A stretch of DNA of 64,000 nt from Aliikangiella marina (GTDB lineage Bacteria; Pseudomonadota; Gammaproteobacteria; Enterobacterales; Kangiellaceae). The DNA is taken from positions 1,054,001 through 1,118,000 of the forward strand of contig NZ_VIKR01000002.1 of assembly GCF_007004765.1 (NCBI RefSeq). Direction: 5' to 3'. Both the position numbers and the translations under genes were made by a program. Shown here piece by piece: positions 44,506-53,540 of the stretch (positions are counted from its first letter, which is position 1; each line of letters begins with the position of its first letter). The notes under the pieces are model-generated. The model had not been told where the DNA came from. It worked only from the letters and a program-made list of their open reading frames with translations, and made no database searches.

Positions 44506-45894
44506 CTAGAAGCAGATCCAAGCCGATGTAGAGCGTTTGCACTTTGCAAAATCCAGGGTTACATCAATCGTGATAGCGAGATCGGCTATAGCTTCTGGTA
44601 TTGGCGGCATTGATTGCAACCGCTCAATCGAGTCATACATGCTTTGTAAGAGTTCTCCCTCGAACTCACCGGATACTTTTTCAGAATCACGGACCAAAAG
44701 TTTGCCTTCGCTGTTGAATAAAGTCACTCGCAAGGTCGCATTTCCCTTAGGTTTTCGTCTCACTTTTCTGGGCGGCACGGGGCGAGCGTTTTGTTCGATA
44801 TAGAGTTTGAGTTCTGCAGAATAGTCATTCCTCAAAGAAGCGAACATTTGGTCAACGACGGAAACTTCTTCCACTTTAGCAACTTTGACGTCTTGCTGAT
44901 TGTTTTGCGTAGCAGGTTGATTTGCCGGCGCTTTCACGGGCGGCTGTGTCTCATTGCGGACAATTGTGGTCGCTGGTTTTGGTTCTGTTTTTGCCGCTGG
45001 CTTATCTGCAGAAGCTTGTTTGGTATCTGATCGATCAGGTGTCACGCTGGACGCAGTCGCTTGCGCAGTCGTTGCGGCGACGTTTCCTGCCGTATTTGAA
45101 TCTGTAGGTGATTCATTTTGAACCGTTTGTTGCGGTGCTTCGGATTGGGTTGGCTCTGCTGTTACATTGTTAGCATCACCTGATTGGGCAACTACTTCAC
45201 TTGCGCCAACTTCAGCTTGGTTGGCGGAATTTTCTTCGGCTTCTGCCGATTGACTCGCTTCCGGCGTTGCTTCAAGACTTGCCTGTAAAGTGCGCAGACG
45301 AGCGTTTTTAGAAGTTTGAACTGTCAGTGCGTTAAATTCTTTTAACAGTGCCGCTGTTGGCGCCGTTCTGATTTGCTCTGCGAACTTCTTTGAAGGCTGC
45401 TTGTCACCAAACCAAATGGAGACTAATGCCGTTTGAAAGTTAAGGTTAGAAATAGTGCCCAGCGGCACGTCGTTAATCGAAACGCTGGTTCCTCTTACCG
45501 GATTGAGGTCAAAGACCAGTCTATCACCCTTAAACATATCGATTTTGATAAGCTTGCTAAACTGCAGAAGCGCATCTTCAAACTGCTTTAATTCCTCTCG
45601 CGAATTTGTCCGTAGTATTGCATTTAGCCAAAGCTGATTATTTCGTCGGGCCGAAAAGCGATCAACGATGTATCGGGCTTCCATTTTGAATGGGAGGGGA
45701 TCCGCTATATAGGTAGCGAGGTCTTTCGGTGGGTAGCCTGAGGTTGCTGCGTAAAAAACTGGAACCCTAAGTTTTTCTTGCACTGCCAATCCAGTGATAT
45801 TAGCGTTTGCAAAAGAACTACCAAGTGTGCAAATGGCTATTAAAACCAGCGAAAATGAAGACTTAAAATACCGAACGTACGCTTTTACCATCAA
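44506..45894 (-). CDS. Chalcone-isomerase-like domain fused through a low-complexity linker to a TonB-C-like domain
   Basis: A 462-residue exported protein. After a signal/anchor sequence (FSLVLIAICTLGSSFANA) residues about 35-195 match the bacterial chalcone-isomerase-like domain (PF16036 type): KLRVPVFYAATSGYP, GDRLVFDLNPVRGTSVSINDVPLG and ALVSIWFGDKQPS. Residues about 200-345 are a low-complexity Ala, Gln, Thr, Glu and Pro linker. The last 100 residues resemble a TonB/TolA C-terminal domain (YIEQNARPVPP, GNATLRVTLFNSEGKL, MYDSIERLQSMPPIP, a final ITIDVTLDF strand). The combination is unusual; function unknown. The frame is complete with its own stop. No partner genes adjoin. Confidence 0.7.
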   Translation of the reverse strand: MMVKAYVRYFKSSFSLVLIAICTLGSSFANANITGLAVQEKLRVPVFYAATSGYPPKDLATYIADPLPFKMEARYIVDRFSARRNNQLWLNAILRTNSREELKQFEDALLQFSKLIKIDMFKGDRLVFDLNPVRGTSVSINDVPLGTISNLNFQTALVSIWFGDKQPSKKFAEQIRTAPTAALLKEFNALTVQTSKNARLRTLQASLEATPEASQSAEAEENSANQAEVGASEVVAQSGDANNVTAEPTQSEAPQQTVQNESPTDSNTAGNVAATTAQATASSVTPDRSDTKQASADKPAAKTEPKPATTIVRNETQPPVKAPANQPATQNNQQDVKVAKVEEVSVVDQMFASLRNDYSAELKLYIEQNARPVPPRKVRRKPKGNATLRVTLFNSEGKLLVRDSEKVSGEFEGELLQSMYDSIERLQSMPPIPEAIADLAITIDVTLDFAKCKRSTSAWICF

Positions 45895-46174
45895 AACTAC
45901 TTAAAACAAGGATAAAGGTAGCGCGGAATATACCAAAAATCCCCTGGTAAGACCATTTTCTGACCAGTATTTCAATAGAGAAATTTGCAACAAAGTGCGA
46001 AATTCACCTGAAAATACGTGATTTTTCGCGTTTCAGCCTAAAAACCGTGACGTGCTGAGTTTGCAACCGCACAAAATAAGTTAAATCAACTATGCTTTAG
46101 AAGACTGATCAAGTAATACCCAAGAATTCTAGCGTTTGGTGACAATAAACTTGAACAAGGCAAAAGCGGTTGAA

Positions 46175-46828
46175 ATGAATAACTTTGTGATCAAAAAAGA
46201 TACCCCGGCCCATATTGGGCGAATTAAGTGTATTTGCTGCTGGATGTTGATGACGGTTATGTTATTTGCGTTTCCTGCAATCGCCGAGTCGAATGTGTAT
46301 CGCTTTGTTAATCAAAATGGCGACGTAGAATTCACCGATCGACCAAAGCATGACGGTTTTGTAAGGATTGTAAAAACTTGGAAAGGCTGGAAGCCGGTTA
46401 AAGCCAACCCTAACTTTAGGGCCAATCGAAAAAAATATTCTCCGCTTATTGCTGAGGCTGCCAAGGAATTTGATTTTCCAGTTGAATTTATTCACGCGGT
46501 TATCCATGCCGAAAGCCATTTTGATCCCTATGCTGTTTCTTCTGCAGGAGCAATGGGATTAATGCAACTTATGCCAGCAACGGCTAGTCGCTTTGGTGTC
46601 AATGATAGGCAAAACCCTCGTCAAAATATTTACGGAGGCGTCCGCTACTTGCGATATTTATCGGAAATGTTTGACGGTAATTTAACCTTAACCTTGGCTG
46701 CCTATAATGCCGGTGAAAATGCCGTAAAGCGCTTTGGATATAAGGTGCCGCCGTACCAAGAAACGCGTCGCTATATCAAAAAGGTCAATCGGTTTTATTC
46801 TTCCTATAGAAATAATTATCAGCAATAA
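46175..46828 (+). CDS. Lytic transglycosylase (SLT domain) with N-terminal DUF4124
   Basis: About 217 residues from ATG at 46175; an upstream TTG at 46136 is also open, and neither has a good ribosome binding site. Signal/anchor segment CICCWMLMTVMLFAFPAIA, DUF4124 (NVYRFVNQNGDVEFTDRP), then an SLT domain with catalytic Glu in IHAESHFDPYAVSSAGAMGLMQLMPATASRFG, and LAAYNAGENAVKR. It cleaves peptidoglycan glycan strands in the periplasm. Monocistronic. Confidence 0.88.
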   Translation: MNNFVIKKDTPAHIGRIKCICCWMLMTVMLFAFPAIAESNVYRFVNQNGDVEFTDRPKHDGFVRIVKTWKGWKPVKANPNFRANRKKYSPLIAEAAKEFDFPVEFIHAVIHAESHFDPYAVSSAGAMGLMQLMPATASRFGVNDRQNPRQNIYGGVRYLRYLSEMFDGNLTLTLAAYNAGENAVKRFGYKVPPYQETRRYIKKVNRFYSSYRNNYQQ

Positions 46829-47028
46829 GTTTACCGGTCCATTGTATTCTAAGATAGAATGTTTCACCTGAATTGTTTGGATTCAAAATTTTATTTAAAG
46901 CCAAGTAGAATTAAAAATTGTTTTAAGTTTTTTCTTAGCGATTGCGTTTATGCAACCTTTACCGAGCCTTGAAGCTCATTCGGCAATTTGTGAAAGATTT
47001 TTGGAAAGCTCATTTAAGCGAGGAATAC

Positions 47029-47310
47029 ATGATAAAAACTGTTCATGCCTTTGTTTCAGGAAAAGTTCAGGGCGTCTGGTATCGAGACAGTACAATCGCG
47101 GCAGCCAAACGATTCGGCGTACAAGGTTGGGTTAGGAATTTGCGAGATGGCAGAGTCGAACTGATTGCTCAGGGTTCATCAAAAGACGTCGATTGTCTTA
47201 TTCAATGGTGTTGGCAAGGCTCGGCGGCTTCCCAAGTGAGCGATGTTGAGGCTGCCGAATGTGCAGCCCAAGACCTCAATGAAGGTTTTGTAAGGCGTCC
47301 TACGGCTTAA
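47029..47310 (+). CDS. acyP: Acylphosphatase
   Basis: A 93-residue acylphosphatase. ATG at 47029 with GAGGA upstream is the true start; the open frame before it is not part of the family. The phosphate cradle SGKVQGVWYRD contains the catalytic Arg and WVRNLRDGRVEL the catalytic Asn. It hydrolyses acyl phosphates in the cytoplasm. VWYRD is slightly off the usual VGFR, with the Arg kept. Confidence 0.93.
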   Translation: MIKTVHAFVSGKVQGVWYRDSTIAAAKRFGVQGWVRNLRDGRVELIAQGSSKDVDCLIQWCWQGSAASQVSDVEAAECAAQDLNEGFVRRPTA

Positions 47311-47464
47311 GAATTAACTTTGTATTCGTTTTATTGGTAGACCTTATTCAATATCCGCGCACATTATTAAAGGACTAATAAAAGTCGTGAATTTATTAAT
47401 AGCGAAAAACGACTTGGCCAAACTAAGTAAATTGATAAGAGGCGCTAATTAAAATTTTTAACAG

Positions 47465-47497
47465 TAACTAAAATAGTAACATTAACTAAAATAGTAA
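47465..47497 (+). repeat. 15-bp direct repeat upstream of the M20 peptidase
   Basis: TAACTAAAATAGTAA occurs at 47465-47479 and 47483-47497 (18-base period), with a degraded third copy toward the start codon. It lies in the leader of the interrupted peptidase gene. Confidence 0.7.
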
Positions 47498-47520
47498 AAG
47501 TATCTAAAAGGTAGCTAACA

Positions 47521-49047
47521 ATGAAAATAAAACGAATAATTTTTCTACTGAGTTTTAGTTGTTTTTTTTCCCTGGCACACGCGGCAAAGCAACAGGATGT
47601 TCTGGCTGCTTCACAATCATGGCGAGATGCCAATAGTTTAACTATTTTAAATGATTTTCGTGATTTATTGTCGCTCAAGAACGTCGCGACGAACTTTGAC
47701 GATATGACTAAAAATGCCGATTGGATTGAAAGTTATTTACAGCGAAGAAACTTTCAAACTCAGCGATTAATAGAAGGTGGGGCGCCTTATATTTTTGCTG
47801 AGAGAAAAACGCCCGGAGCTCAAAAAACAGTATTGATTTATGCCCATTATGATGGCCAGCCCGTTAAAGCAGAAAACTGGCAATCAAGCGCTTGGACACC
47901 AGTGCTTAGAGATGACCTCGTTGAGTCAGGTGGAAAAGATGTTGCTTGGCCAACGACAACCACACAAATAAATTCGGATTGGAGAATCTTTGCACGCTCG
48001 GCTGGAGATGACAAAGCGCCTGTCATTGGGGTCATGGCTGCTATCGATGCGCTAGATAAAGCTGGAATTACACCAAGCGTAAATATTAAGTTACTTTTTG
48101 ATGGTGAAGAAGAAATAAGTTCTCCAAGTTTAAAAAATGTTTTAGATAAACATGCGGATTTATTAGCCACTGACCTGATGCTTTTTTGTGACGGTCCGAT
48201 GCACCAGTCGAGAGAAAGGCAACTCGTTTTTGGCGTCCGGGGAGTTTCTGGATTGAATATTACGACTTATGGCCCCGCTCGACCACTTCACAGCGGTCAC
48301 TACGGTAATTGGTCGCAGAACGCCGCGGAGAATATGGTGAGTTTACTTGCCAGTATCCATCATTCAGACGGAAAGGTTGCTATCAAAGGCTTTTATGATT
48401 CGGTGCCAAAGATGACTGAGACCGAAAGGGCAGCGATAGCTGCGATGCCGAACATCGATAGTAGATTAAAACATGAATTAGCACTCAACCAATCGAGACT
48501 TAAAAATACCCGTATTGAGGAAGCTATTATGCAACCCGGCGCGATCATTACAGGAATTCAAGTTGGCACAACCGGTCGCTCTGCGCGAAATGTCATTGTC
48601 TCTGAAGCAAATGCTTCAATAAACTTTCGGTTAGTGCCCAATCAAACCCCTTTGCAAGTAAAAAATCAAACTGAAGCTTACTTTAAATCTCTCGGGTACA
48701 AGATTACCTACCAAGAGCCGACCGATGAGTTATTAAGAAATAATGAAAAATTGATATAGCTTAACTGGAAGTTGGGTTATCCGAGCTTTCTCTCATCCCT
48801 TGAGTCACCCATGGCTGTTAAGTTACAAGCGATCATGAAGAATATGACGGGCAAACCGCCATTAATGACACCTACGATGGGGGGGAGTTTACCAATCTAC
48901 TTATTCGAAAACGCAATCGATGCACCGATTATTATCTTGCCTGTGGCGAATCATGATAACAATCAACATGGTCCAAATGAGAACCTGCGAATTAAAAATT
49001 TGTGGGATGCGATCGACTTGTATGCGCTGGTGCTTACTCAGCTTTGA
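47521..49047 (+). pseudogene. M20-family peptidase interrupted by an in-frame amber codon
   Basis: One continuous reading frame of 509 codons encodes an exported M20 metallopeptidase, apart from TAG at 48757-48759. Upstream: signal peptide (FLLSFSCFFSLAHAA), YAHYDGQPV, DGEEEISSP and LFCDGPMHQSRERQLVFGVRGV, which carry most zinc ligands and the catalytic Glu. Downstream, still in frame: MTPTMGGSLPIYLFEN and NQHGPNENL, which holds the last zinc-binding His. No frameshift is needed to join the two halves. The truncated 412-residue product would lack part of the metal site. A sequencing error or a recent nonsense mutation are both possible. Confidence 0.85.
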
Positions 49048-49057
49048 TAGCCACTCT

Positions 49058-49091
49058 GTTTCGATAAGCATAAAGAACCACTTATCGAAAC
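49058..49091. terminator. Perfect 11-bp hairpin between convergent genes
   Basis: GTTTCGATAAG (49058-49068) pairs with CTTATCGAAAC (49081-49091) around a 12-base loop. It lies between the 3' ends of the M20 gene and the exported methyltransferase gene; there is no long T run. Confidence 0.5.
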
Positions 49092-49131
49092 GGGCTCTTC
49101 AGAGCTTATGGTGATTCTTATCTGGGCTAAA

Positions 49132-49893
49132 TCATTTTTTCTTAAACTTAAGGACGCTGCGGTCAGTGTTGTATTTGTTGCGCTCTTCGAATACCGAAGA
49201 GATCAAATCATCATTTTCATTGCTTAGCATATTTGATTGCCCAACGAGTTCAAATCCTACTGCTTGTAAATCTCTGATAAGAACTTTAGGGTCGGCTCGG
49301 TGCAGAGTTTTACCAACAATTTCATTGTTTGCGCCGTCCTTTGCATTCGCATCGATCACGCCTAAAATTCCGCCGGGTTTTAAGATTTGATGAATCCCTT
49401 TAAGAAACTTTTGTTTATCGATAGGAGGCCAACCTCCTTTGGCGTCGGCGTAGTAAATATCATGCATGCCGAGAATAAAGATCGCAGCGTCATATTGTTG
49501 TTTAAGTTCAACCAATGATTCTGGTGCAGCGACGTAATTATTAACGTTAGGGAGTCGGTTGTCGAGGAGGCGTGTTGCGACGGACTTTTTGACATAGTTA
49601 TTCCAAGCTTGATTATTATAGAGGGTAACTGACCCTTTTTCACCGACCACATAACTTAAGATTTCGCTGTAATAACCACCGCCAGCGAAAATGTCAAAGA
49701 CTCTCATACCTGGCTCGATACCGAAAAATTTTAACACCTTATCAGGTTTTCGTTTCTTGTCATTTTCGCTATCTGCCGCGCTGCGAGCTGGGTTCGCTAG
49801 CGCTTCCTGGTAAATATCGGCGGTAACTTTTTGACTTGTCGCTAATAATAAGAAAATAACGACGATGAGGATTCCGTTGGCTTGTATTTTCAT
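49132..49893 (-). CDS. Exported SAM-dependent methyltransferase-like protein (COG4798-like)
   Basis: A 253-residue protein with a clear signal peptide (IIVIFLLLATSQKVTA-type; residues about 8-25) followed by ALANPARSAADSENDKKRKPDKVLKFFGI and a Rossmann methyltransferase with motif I VFDIFAGGGYYSEIL, then AAIFILGMHDIYY and LKPGGILGVIDANAK. The family of predicted exported methyltransferases (COG4798) shares the opening RSxxDxxxDxxRKP-like segment. How SAM would reach it outside the cytoplasm is unclear. Convergent with the M20 gene. Confidence 0.75.
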   Translation of the reverse strand: MKIQANGILIVVIFLLLATSQKVTADIYQEALANPARSAADSENDKKRKPDKVLKFFGIEPGMRVFDIFAGGGYYSEILSYVVGEKGSVTLYNNQAWNNYVKKSVATRLLDNRLPNVNNYVAAPESLVELKQQYDAAIFILGMHDIYYADAKGGWPPIDKQKFLKGIHQILKPGGILGVIDANAKDGANNEIVGKTLHRADPKVLIRDLQAVGFELVGQSNMLSNENDDLISSVFEERNKYNTDRSVLKFKKK

Positions 49894-50068
49894 TCTAGAT
49901 GACCTTGTTCCTTCATTAACTAAAGGAAGTCTAACTGAACGAATAAATGCAAAATATTTAGGAATGTAACATTTCGAGAATCAAGTCGAAATTAAACAAA
50001 AATTAAAGCTTTCCACAAACAGGATGAGCGACATCATTTATGGAAAGCTAGCCGTGAAGACCTTTTGA

Positions 50069-51733
50069 CTAGGTTGATTCAGAAGCAGTTACGTCATTCT
50101 CCCAGAAAACGAGCTCATTAATGGTGTCTTGAACCACCTTATTATATTTTTTCTCTAGCATCGAACGACGTATTTTTAGCGTCGGCGTCAGAAAATCATT
50201 TTCAACAGACCATGCTTCATCAGCAACAATAAGACAATCGAGTTTTTGATGACTTTCTAAATCAGCATTAACTTTCTCTAACGTCTTTCTTAACGATTTA
50301 CGAATTTGGTCTTTATCGGCGCCAAGTAAATGAGCGGCAAGAACGGCAACCGCGACAGGTTGCTTTCTACCCGCACCCATCACACATATTTGCTCAATTG
50401 CAGGATTAGCGGCAAGCATCGACTCAATCGGTGCCGGCGCGACGTATTTGCCTTTGGAGGTTTTAAACTCCTCTTTCATTCGTCCGATTATTTGATAGGA
50501 CCCATTCGCTAAGATTTCGCCTTTGTCTCCCGTCTTAAACCAACCATCTTGAAAGCTTTCGTCAGTTGCGGATTGATTCTGATAATAGCCCTCAAAAACC
50601 GCATCGCCTCGGATTAAAATTTCTCCCTCCGGTGACAACTTCATTTCCACACATGCGCACGGCAAACCAATCGTTCCAATGCGCTCAGGATTAAATGGAA
50701 AGTTACTGCACGCAAGGCCAGTAACTTCGGTCATTCCCCAACCTTCTGCGATATCAACACCAATGGTTTGATACCATTCTAAGGTGCTCTTTGAAATCGG
50801 TGCAGAGCCAGACCCATAAATACGCGCAGAATCGATGCCGATTCCTTGGCGAATTTTTTTGGCGAGTAGACGTCCTATGAGTGGAATTTTAAGCAGTTTT
50901 TCGAGCTTCTTAGGCGGAAGTTTTTCAAATACGCCAGTTTGAAATTTGGTCCACAAACGAGGTACCGAGATAAACAACGTTGGTTGACAATGTTTTAAGT
51001 CCTCTAAAAAAGTATCCAAGCTTTCGACAAAGTAAATCGATGCACCCGCATACATTCCAGGCCCCTGGATAACACCTCTCTCTGTTATATGGGCAAGCGG
51101 CAAGTAAGAGAGGGCCCGGTCATTGTTGGCAATCTCAAAGGATTGAATATGTGTTTCACAGACTGAAGAATAGTTGAGGTAACTGATGACGACACCCTTT
51201 GGGATACCGGTTGAACCTGAGGTGTATACCAGCGTCATGGTTTCTTCGGGTTTAGGCTCGTGGATATCGCTCAGCGGGTCGTTATTGTCTAGCCAGTCAT
51301 TCCATTGATGTTGACATGCAATCGTCGGGTAGGGAAAAGCGACTTTCTGAATCTCGTCACCCAAAGCACCCTCCGCGGGTGCGAATTCATCAAGTTTGCC
51401 GACGAACACTGCTTTAGCGCCGCTGTTCTCAACCACTTGAGCAATCGTTTTTTGATTCGCTGTGTAGTAAATAGGCACGCTCACCATACCAGCCATCATA
51501 ATCGCATAATCGGCGATAAACCATTCAGCACAGTTTTTTGAGAGTATTGCGACTCTATCACCTTTTTGTAGGCCTAAAGCGTTTAGACCGGTTGCTATTT
51601 TTTGGGCTTTTTCAAAAGCCTGTTGCCAGCTTGTCACGTGCCACTGGCGGTTGATGGGTTGATGCAGAAAATCTTTATCGGGGTGTTGTTTTACGCGTTC
51701 TGCGAGTACTTGGATAGGGTGTCTGTATTTCAT
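50069..51733 (-). CDS. AMP-dependent acyl-CoA synthetase/ligase (FadD15-like)
   Basis: A 554-residue ANL-superfamily enzyme: P-loop YTSGSTGIPKGVV (about 170-182), YGSGSAPIS, GWGMTEVTG, and hinge region GWFKTGDKGEI with the catalytic Lys region in EFKTSKGKYVAP. It activates a fatty or aromatic acid to acyl-AMP and then acyl-CoA; the exact chain length is unknown. TGGAG precedes the start. The domain order and length match long-chain (FadD15-type) synthetases rather than acetyl-CoA synthetase. Confidence 0.88.
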   Translation of the reverse strand: MKYRHPIQVLAERVKQHPDKDFLHQPINRQWHVTSWQQAFEKAQKIATGLNALGLQKGDRVAILSKNCAEWFIADYAIMMAGMVSVPIYYTANQKTIAQVVENSGAKAVFVGKLDEFAPAEGALGDEIQKVAFPYPTIACQHQWNDWLDNNDPLSDIHEPKPEETMTLVYTSGSTGIPKGVVISYLNYSSVCETHIQSFEIANNDRALSYLPLAHITERGVIQGPGMYAGASIYFVESLDTFLEDLKHCQPTLFISVPRLWTKFQTGVFEKLPPKKLEKLLKIPLIGRLLAKKIRQGIGIDSARIYGSGSAPISKSTLEWYQTIGVDIAEGWGMTEVTGLACSNFPFNPERIGTIGLPCACVEMKLSPEGEILIRGDAVFEGYYQNQSATDESFQDGWFKTGDKGEILANGSYQIIGRMKEEFKTSKGKYVAPAPIESMLAANPAIEQICVMGAGRKQPVAVAVLAAHLLGADKDQIRKSLRKTLEKVNADLESHQKLDCLIVADEAWSVENDFLTPTLKIRRSMLEKKYNKVVQDTINELVFWENDVTASEST

Positions 51734-51915
51734 TTTGCTCCAGAGTCTTGAGAAACGATTAAATTGTTGTTTTTAAGTTCTTTTATCTGAGCGAGGAGGC
51801 GATCCTCACGGTCCTGTTTAAAACACAGTTATATCATATATCCCGCAGTTGTGTTGAGTATTCGAAGATTTGTCTAAAAAACTCAGCCTTGTAATCGACT
51901 GGATTTAATCGTTAC

Positions 51916-53283
51916 TTATTGATTGGGCTTGATCGATTCCACTCTACATTGAGCGTTGCCATCGCTTAACAGTAGATCGATGGACTGATTTTCTTGGATT
52001 TGTGCACAGGTATTGATGATTTTGCCCGTTTGACCATCTCTGGCAATCGAATATCCGCGGCTTAACGTAGACAACGGACTAAGGGTTTCTAGGGAACTCA
52101 CTTTAATCTGAAACCGCCTATTGAACGATTCGAATTGAGATTGCCAACTCGATAACAGTCGGTGTTTGAGTTGAGTCAGTTTTTCCTGCTCTTGTTTTAA
52201 ACGCAAGAGTGGATTCAGCTTTTGCAGCTTTTGTTCGCTGAGTTCGAGTTGTTTTTGATTTCGGTGGAGTGATTGGTTACCGACCATCAAAAGCCGGTGC
52301 ATGAGCTTTTCGAGTTTTATCTGACTCGTATTTATTGCGTTTTGTGGATCCGCAAGCTTTAAGCTAGCAATGTTGAGGCGATTTTGCAGTTGGTTAATAC
52401 TTATTATGAGTTTTTCAGCCAGAGCGCCAGAGAGAATATCGAGCCCTTGCTGAAGACCTTGCTGATCTGGTACCAACAATTCCGCTGCGGCTGAAGGTGT
52501 AGCAGCGCGTAAATCTGCGACTAACTCAGCAATAGTTGTATCCACTTCGTGACCAACAGCGGCGACAATGGGAAGTTGGCAAGCTGCGATGCGATAGGCG
52601 AGTTTTTCATGATTAAAGCACCATAAATCCTCAAGCGAACCGCCGCCGCGAGTCAATAACAACACATCACACTCGGCTCTTGTTTCCGCTTGGTCAATCG
52701 CGGCAATGATTTGCGCTGTCGCTGATTCTCCCTGTACTTGCGTTGGATAGATTATTACCGGAACCATCGGACAGCGGCGCGCAAGCACTGTCAAAACATC
52801 TTGAATGGCGGCGCCAGAAGGTGAGGTGATAACACCGATTCGTTTGGGTAAGCTTGGCAATGGTTGCTTTAGTTCAGGCGCAAAAAGCCCTTCTGTTTTG
52901 AGCTTGTTGATGAGTTCGTTCAATTGCTGCTGTAAATCGCCGAGTCCGGCAGGTTCCATGAAGTCAGCTATCAGCTGATAGTCCCCTCGCGCTTCATAGA
53001 GTGAAACTTTGCCTTTGATAATGACTTTATCACCCTCTTTGGGTGAAAAACGGAGCATCTGAACTTTAAATTTGAACATGGCACAACGGATTTGCGCAGT
53101 TTGATCTTTCAATGAAAAATACCAATGCCCTGAAGCCGCTTTGGTCAGATTTGAAATTTCGCCGCTTATCCACACACTACCCAGAGTCGATTCCAACGTG
53201 CCTTTTGCCTGACGGTTTAACTCACTTACAGTGAGTATGGTGCGTTTGGGTGGTTGCATTGGTTGGAGAACCGGTTTAATCAT
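51916..53283 (-). CDS. xseA: Exodeoxyribonuclease VII large subunit
   Basis: A 455-residue XseA: N-terminal OB fold (LTVSELNRQAKGTLESTLGSVWISGEISN), catalytic domain with GVITSPSGAAIQDVL, LLTRGGGSLEDLWCFN and VGHEVDTTIAE, then a long coiled coil and the C-terminal LSRGYSIARDGQTG segment. With XseB it degrades single-stranded DNA. Divergent from guaB, as in E. coli. Confidence 0.95.
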   Translation of the reverse strand: MIKPVLQPMQPPKRTILTVSELNRQAKGTLESTLGSVWISGEISNLTKAASGHWYFSLKDQTAQIRCAMFKFKVQMLRFSPKEGDKVIIKGKVSLYEARGDYQLIADFMEPAGLGDLQQQLNELINKLKTEGLFAPELKQPLPSLPKRIGVITSPSGAAIQDVLTVLARRCPMVPVIIYPTQVQGESATAQIIAAIDQAETRAECDVLLLTRGGGSLEDLWCFNHEKLAYRIAACQLPIVAAVGHEVDTTIAELVADLRAATPSAAAELLVPDQQGLQQGLDILSGALAEKLIISINQLQNRLNIASLKLADPQNAINTSQIKLEKLMHRLLMVGNQSLHRNQKQLELSEQKLQKLNPLLRLKQEQEKLTQLKHRLLSSWQSQFESFNRRFQIKVSSLETLSPLSTLSRGYSIARDGQTGKIINTCAQIQENQSIDLLLSDGNAQCRVESIKPNQ

Positions 53284-53466
53284 ATGGCGTTTGTTTTTTG
53301 GCGGAAAATTGCGAATTGCGGCAGTTTACCCGCAAAAGGCCTAAAAATCATCGAGTTTACACGAGAAGTTTATCGAGCGAACTTTTTCTCAGGTTGGAAA
53401 CTGAGGTTTATGCGTAATTCATCAATAAAAACAACAGATTAAAATAACAAATTTATCTAGAAATAA

Positions 53467-53515
53467 TTGTTACTCTGCACAAATAGTCTGTATAATCCCG
53501 CTTTGGCTGCAAAGC
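53467..53515 (+). promoter_or_regulatory. guaB promoter with GC-rich discriminator and 5' hairpin
   Basis: TTGTTA (53467-53472), 18-base spacer, perfect TATAAT (53491-53496), then CCCGC. A GC-rich discriminator is typical of stringently controlled promoters, including guaB of E. coli. The first transcribed bases form GCTTTG-GCTG-CAAAGC (53500-53515). Confidence 0.75.
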
Positions 53516-53540
53516 CCTTCTACAAATGGTGAATTTTGAT

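Noticed and set aside
47465-47497. Direct repeats considered as a CRISPR remnant
   Set aside because: Only two 15-base copies with a 3-base spacer and no cas genes; simple tandem duplication fits.
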